Shown: positions 61,004 through 64,000 of the stretch, one piece after another
How the letters are laid out: each line of letters starts with the position of its first letter
How positions within the stretch are numbered: the stretch's first letter is position 1
NCBI GenBank assembly: GCA_947034885.2
Contig: OX344757.2
Coordinates: 6,386,001 to 6,450,000 of the forward strand
Length of the DNA stretch: 64,000 nucleotides
Direction: 5' to 3'
From: Thuidium tamariscinum
Taxonomy: Eukaryota > Streptophyta > Bryopsida > Hypnales > Thuidiaceae
Notes under the pieces: generated by a model
The model's database searches: none
The model's input: the letters and a program-made list of their open reading frames with translations, nothing else
Told to the model about the DNA's origin: nothing
Position numbers and translations under genes: made by a program

Positions 61004-64000
61004 GTTCTGCTTGGGAGGGAGGGGGTTGATTTGTATCTGGACTACCTACCGATTTTGTGCTCTCACAAGTAGAGGACAACAAGTCTACTGGATCCATTTC
61101 ATGAGACTTCACGAAGTAATGATCCTAAAGAGATTTCTGCCTCTTTGCCATAACTTGCAAAATTTTTTAGTACATCTCAAAATTCATTCTCTCAAAGCGA
61201 TCAAAGCGACTAGTTTCCACATACTCCTGCATACAACATGTAGCTAAACGCATATAACAAACAAAGATAAAAAAAATAGAAAATGAAATTTTTGAAACCA
61301 TAGGTTTGAAAAAACTCTTGCAAACATAAATGGAGAGACTAAAACATGTTGACTAAAACGGAGAGACTGAAACGAACCTAAGTTTAAGCCAGACACAAGA
61401 ATTGCACATTCAACCTTGAATGACAAAGAAGCTAAAAAACCAAAGAATACAAAGCTCGGACTCCCCGAAAGCAACAATTGTAAGTCAATGATGCCCCCGC
61501 CCCCCAATTGCCCGAATGCCAACAAATACAAAGTCAAAATTTAAAAACTTACAATCCGCTTCACTAATCAGGCTATCACCAGTCCGCCGCAGCTTTACAA
61601 TCAAGCAATCATCCTAAACCGCTAGTTTGCCGGAGCTTCACCGACCAGGTGATCACCCTAAACCTCCACAGTTTCACCAATCAGGCGATCTGCAATCACC
61701 CGCCAAGGTGCTAGTCCACCGCAATCACTCGCCACTCCGCCACATGAGAATATTTTGAATTTTTGATCAGAGATGCAGAATTGCAAATCAGTTAACACAC
61801 AATGCAAGTCGACACAATTGCGCAAAGAGCACAAGAAATCTTGAATCCAACCATGCTCGCAAGAGTCGCAACATCGCACAAAAATTTAGAACAAAGCAAA
61901 ATTAGGGAAGATAAGTGAGATCAAGATAACTGCATGACAACTCAGTGACAACAATCACAACATGCAGGTGACTGCATGACAGGGAGAGACAGTGTGACAC
62001 CCAAAACCCTACAAGCGATTGGGGCGTTAGGCAACTTAGCAATGGCTTAAGATGAATCATCACAGTGACTGGACACCTAATCAATGGCACCTGTGGTAGC
62101 CACCACCCTTCAAATTAATTAAAACAAGTGCTCAAACTACCCACTACAGCACTATCCAACGGTAAATGCCAAATAGCCAATTCATTTATAGAATTTTTGT
62201 AATTCCCATGAATTTACAGGCTATCTCAAATTTTTCAATGAAGGGCAATCAATTGAGATGCTTGTAAACAAAGCTTAGATACTGACTAATTACTGAGACA
62301 CTGAGTATACTACAATATTTTCTTATATACATCTTAAAATTTTTTCCTACAAAGTATATTCTTGGTTGGCTGCCTGCCGTAAAAAGGGTTTTGCAATCAA
62401 TCATTTTCCTACATGTTCCAAAGATGGATGGCCAAAATGCCAAGACTTCATTTTCCTACCTGGTCTATTTCCAAAAATCTTGTTTTTCCATTCGGAACCT
62501 CATCCTAAACATTTCTATGTTGTTCAGAAATCTTTAAAAAATTTCGGCTAACTTGTAACTAACTGCTGAACTCCCCGTACATTGGTGAAGAAGACAATTT
62601 TTTTGCACCTTGCTCTACTACATTTTTTGACTTTGAATCTTCTTAACTTAAAAATTTTGTACTACAAATTTATAACTTTATAGGTTGTACAATTGAGTTG
62701 ACAATGAAGGAAAAAAATTTCCCAAAACTTACTTGATTTTCAACCTTAAAAAATTATTAAGTAGAAGTGGGTACCAAATTGAAAGAATGACTAAGTCAAT
62801 AATACTTGAGGGCACAATAAGTGGTAGAAGTAGAAATGTAGGTAGAAAAAAATTTAAGGGGCTAAAACATATAAAGTGATTGATTATATTATAGTGTATA
62901 TAAAATGTCATTGGATGTTTTCAAAATACTATAGGGTGTGGAATAATAAGTTCTATTAGGAAAAATTAGACTTAGAATATCTCCTTTTATATTAGTTTAG
63001 TAAGACAAAAGTCGTTATTAGGGTTGGTTTATGACTTGGCATGTTGGTTAGGATGATAAATGTTTAAATGTTAGAGATGTTGTTCCACTTGGGGTGACTT
63101 TGACCATTGGATGGATTTGTATTGCATCCATAAAAAAGGTGGAGTGCTATGATTAGGGTTTACAATGCAATCTTCTTGTCATCTTTCTCAATTGAGGATT
63201 AGATTTACTACTCCTTGTGTTGCTAATTGTATTGTTGATTTGCTACAAGGGTTGATATATTAGAGTAATGGTGGCATTTTTGAATTTAGTTGCAAATCTT
63301 TGGGGTTTATAAGGGCTAATATATAGTTTGTTTGTATGGGTTGGGGCATGCAAGATGGCTTTCAAGATCAAGTTGTACGCCGTTGAAGATAAGAGATTTT
63401 GGCTAGAGCTTTTGAGTCCATTTCTTTTTGCCAAAGTAGTGACATTTACGTAGAATTGCAATTGTATTTTGAGAAGTGTGTGTGGACTAGACATTCCTAT
63501 TTTGGGACTTTGATAACTAGTGTTACATTGAAAACAAATTGTAGGCAATGAAACCAATATATAAGCAAGTTTTTGTCATTCATGAGGAAGAAGAGGATGC
63601 TAAAGGAGTTTATAAGCAAAATTGCCTTTATAGTGTAGGGAAAACTAGAAGCAATGACTTTTCGGCCCCCTCCCCTCTATAATTGAATTTTCCTAGTATT
63701 GATGTTGAGGAATTGAAATATAATGTTAGTGAAATGTCAAGAGGTAAAAGTGAGTTTAGAGTTTGCTCAAGTTTATCCAAAGAAAGCTAGTACTCACTTG
63801 TATAGCAAGCCATCAATGCAATCTATATGTCTTCTTCATCTACCTCCTTAGAAGTGTGTCTATGGATTTTTTTAAAGTTTTCTATATAAGTATTTGACTC
63901 AACATTGATTTGGAACAATTTCAACTTCTTGCAATTTTTTTGTCTTAATGCAAATGTGTTATAAAATAGAACATGCCAACTCCATGTTGACATTTGTTAA
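61004..64000. other. 5' flank of the hAT gene and gene-free end of window
   Basis: 61560-61740 has a degenerate GCTTCACC-AATCAGGCGATC motif repeated about four times. TTGCAGGCTATC/TTACAGGCTATC contexts at 57606 and 62214 resemble each other on the two sides of the hAT gene. No gene recognised to the window end. Confidence 0.35.

Noticed and set aside
63243..63557. 104-codon minus frame near the window end
   Set aside because: No recognisable domain, non-ATG context uncertain, composition like surrounding intergenic DNA.

Overview
The window looks like nuclear DNA of a land plant. It is a long, AT-rich, repeat-laden landscape with a few compact, intron-containing genes in less AT-rich islands. 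Introns have GT..AG borders and the recognisable proteins belong to plant families. No tRNA, rRNA, organellar block, CRISPR array or bacterial-type operon was found. The lineage cannot be fixed from this sequence; the presence of ASR genes argues against a Brassicaceae-type plant, and a seed-free plant or gymnosperm is possible.

Four protein-coding genes are well supported. (1) 13.7-16.3 kb, minus: a coiled-coil protein of the BRANCHLESS TRICHOME/At5g41620-At1g50660 family, rebuilt here as three exons and 646 aa. Both introns contain internal tandem duplications, and one duplicates the last splice acceptor. (2) 45.95-46.69 kb (minus) and (3) 47.81-48.53 kb (plus): a head-to-head pair of ASR (ABA/water-deficit-stress and ripening) genes. 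They share the same intron position, conserved intron ends and a mirrored promoter block near each TATA box. (4) 51.1-55.0 kb, minus: a plant Atos/FAM214-type protein (DUF4210 plus Chromosome_seg domains), rebuilt as six exons and 823 aa with every intron in phase 0.

At 57.9-61.0 kb lies a decayed hAT transposase gene of the ZNF862/KIAA1586 type, split by a nested 930-bp element. The rest is mostly non-coding and repeat-derived: 1-11.7 kb, 17.8-45.9 kb and 61-64 kb.

The repeats fall into clear families. At least eight elements are bounded by TTAA and mostly carry a CCC-starting inverted terminus, a hallmark of piggyBac-like transposons, which are hardly described in plants. Two of these are near-perfect foldbacks. 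Several PIF/Harbinger-like MITEs have TTA or TAA target duplications, including two abutting families that share one TTA. There are also a MULE-like MITE with a 10-bp target duplication, a CACTA-like MITE, a GCTAG-ended family, an AAGGTAGA-ended family and several long hairpins. Smaller coding-like fragments (11.8-12.1, 16.66-16.88, 30.37-30.87 and 49.46-49.64 kb) are recorded at low confidence.
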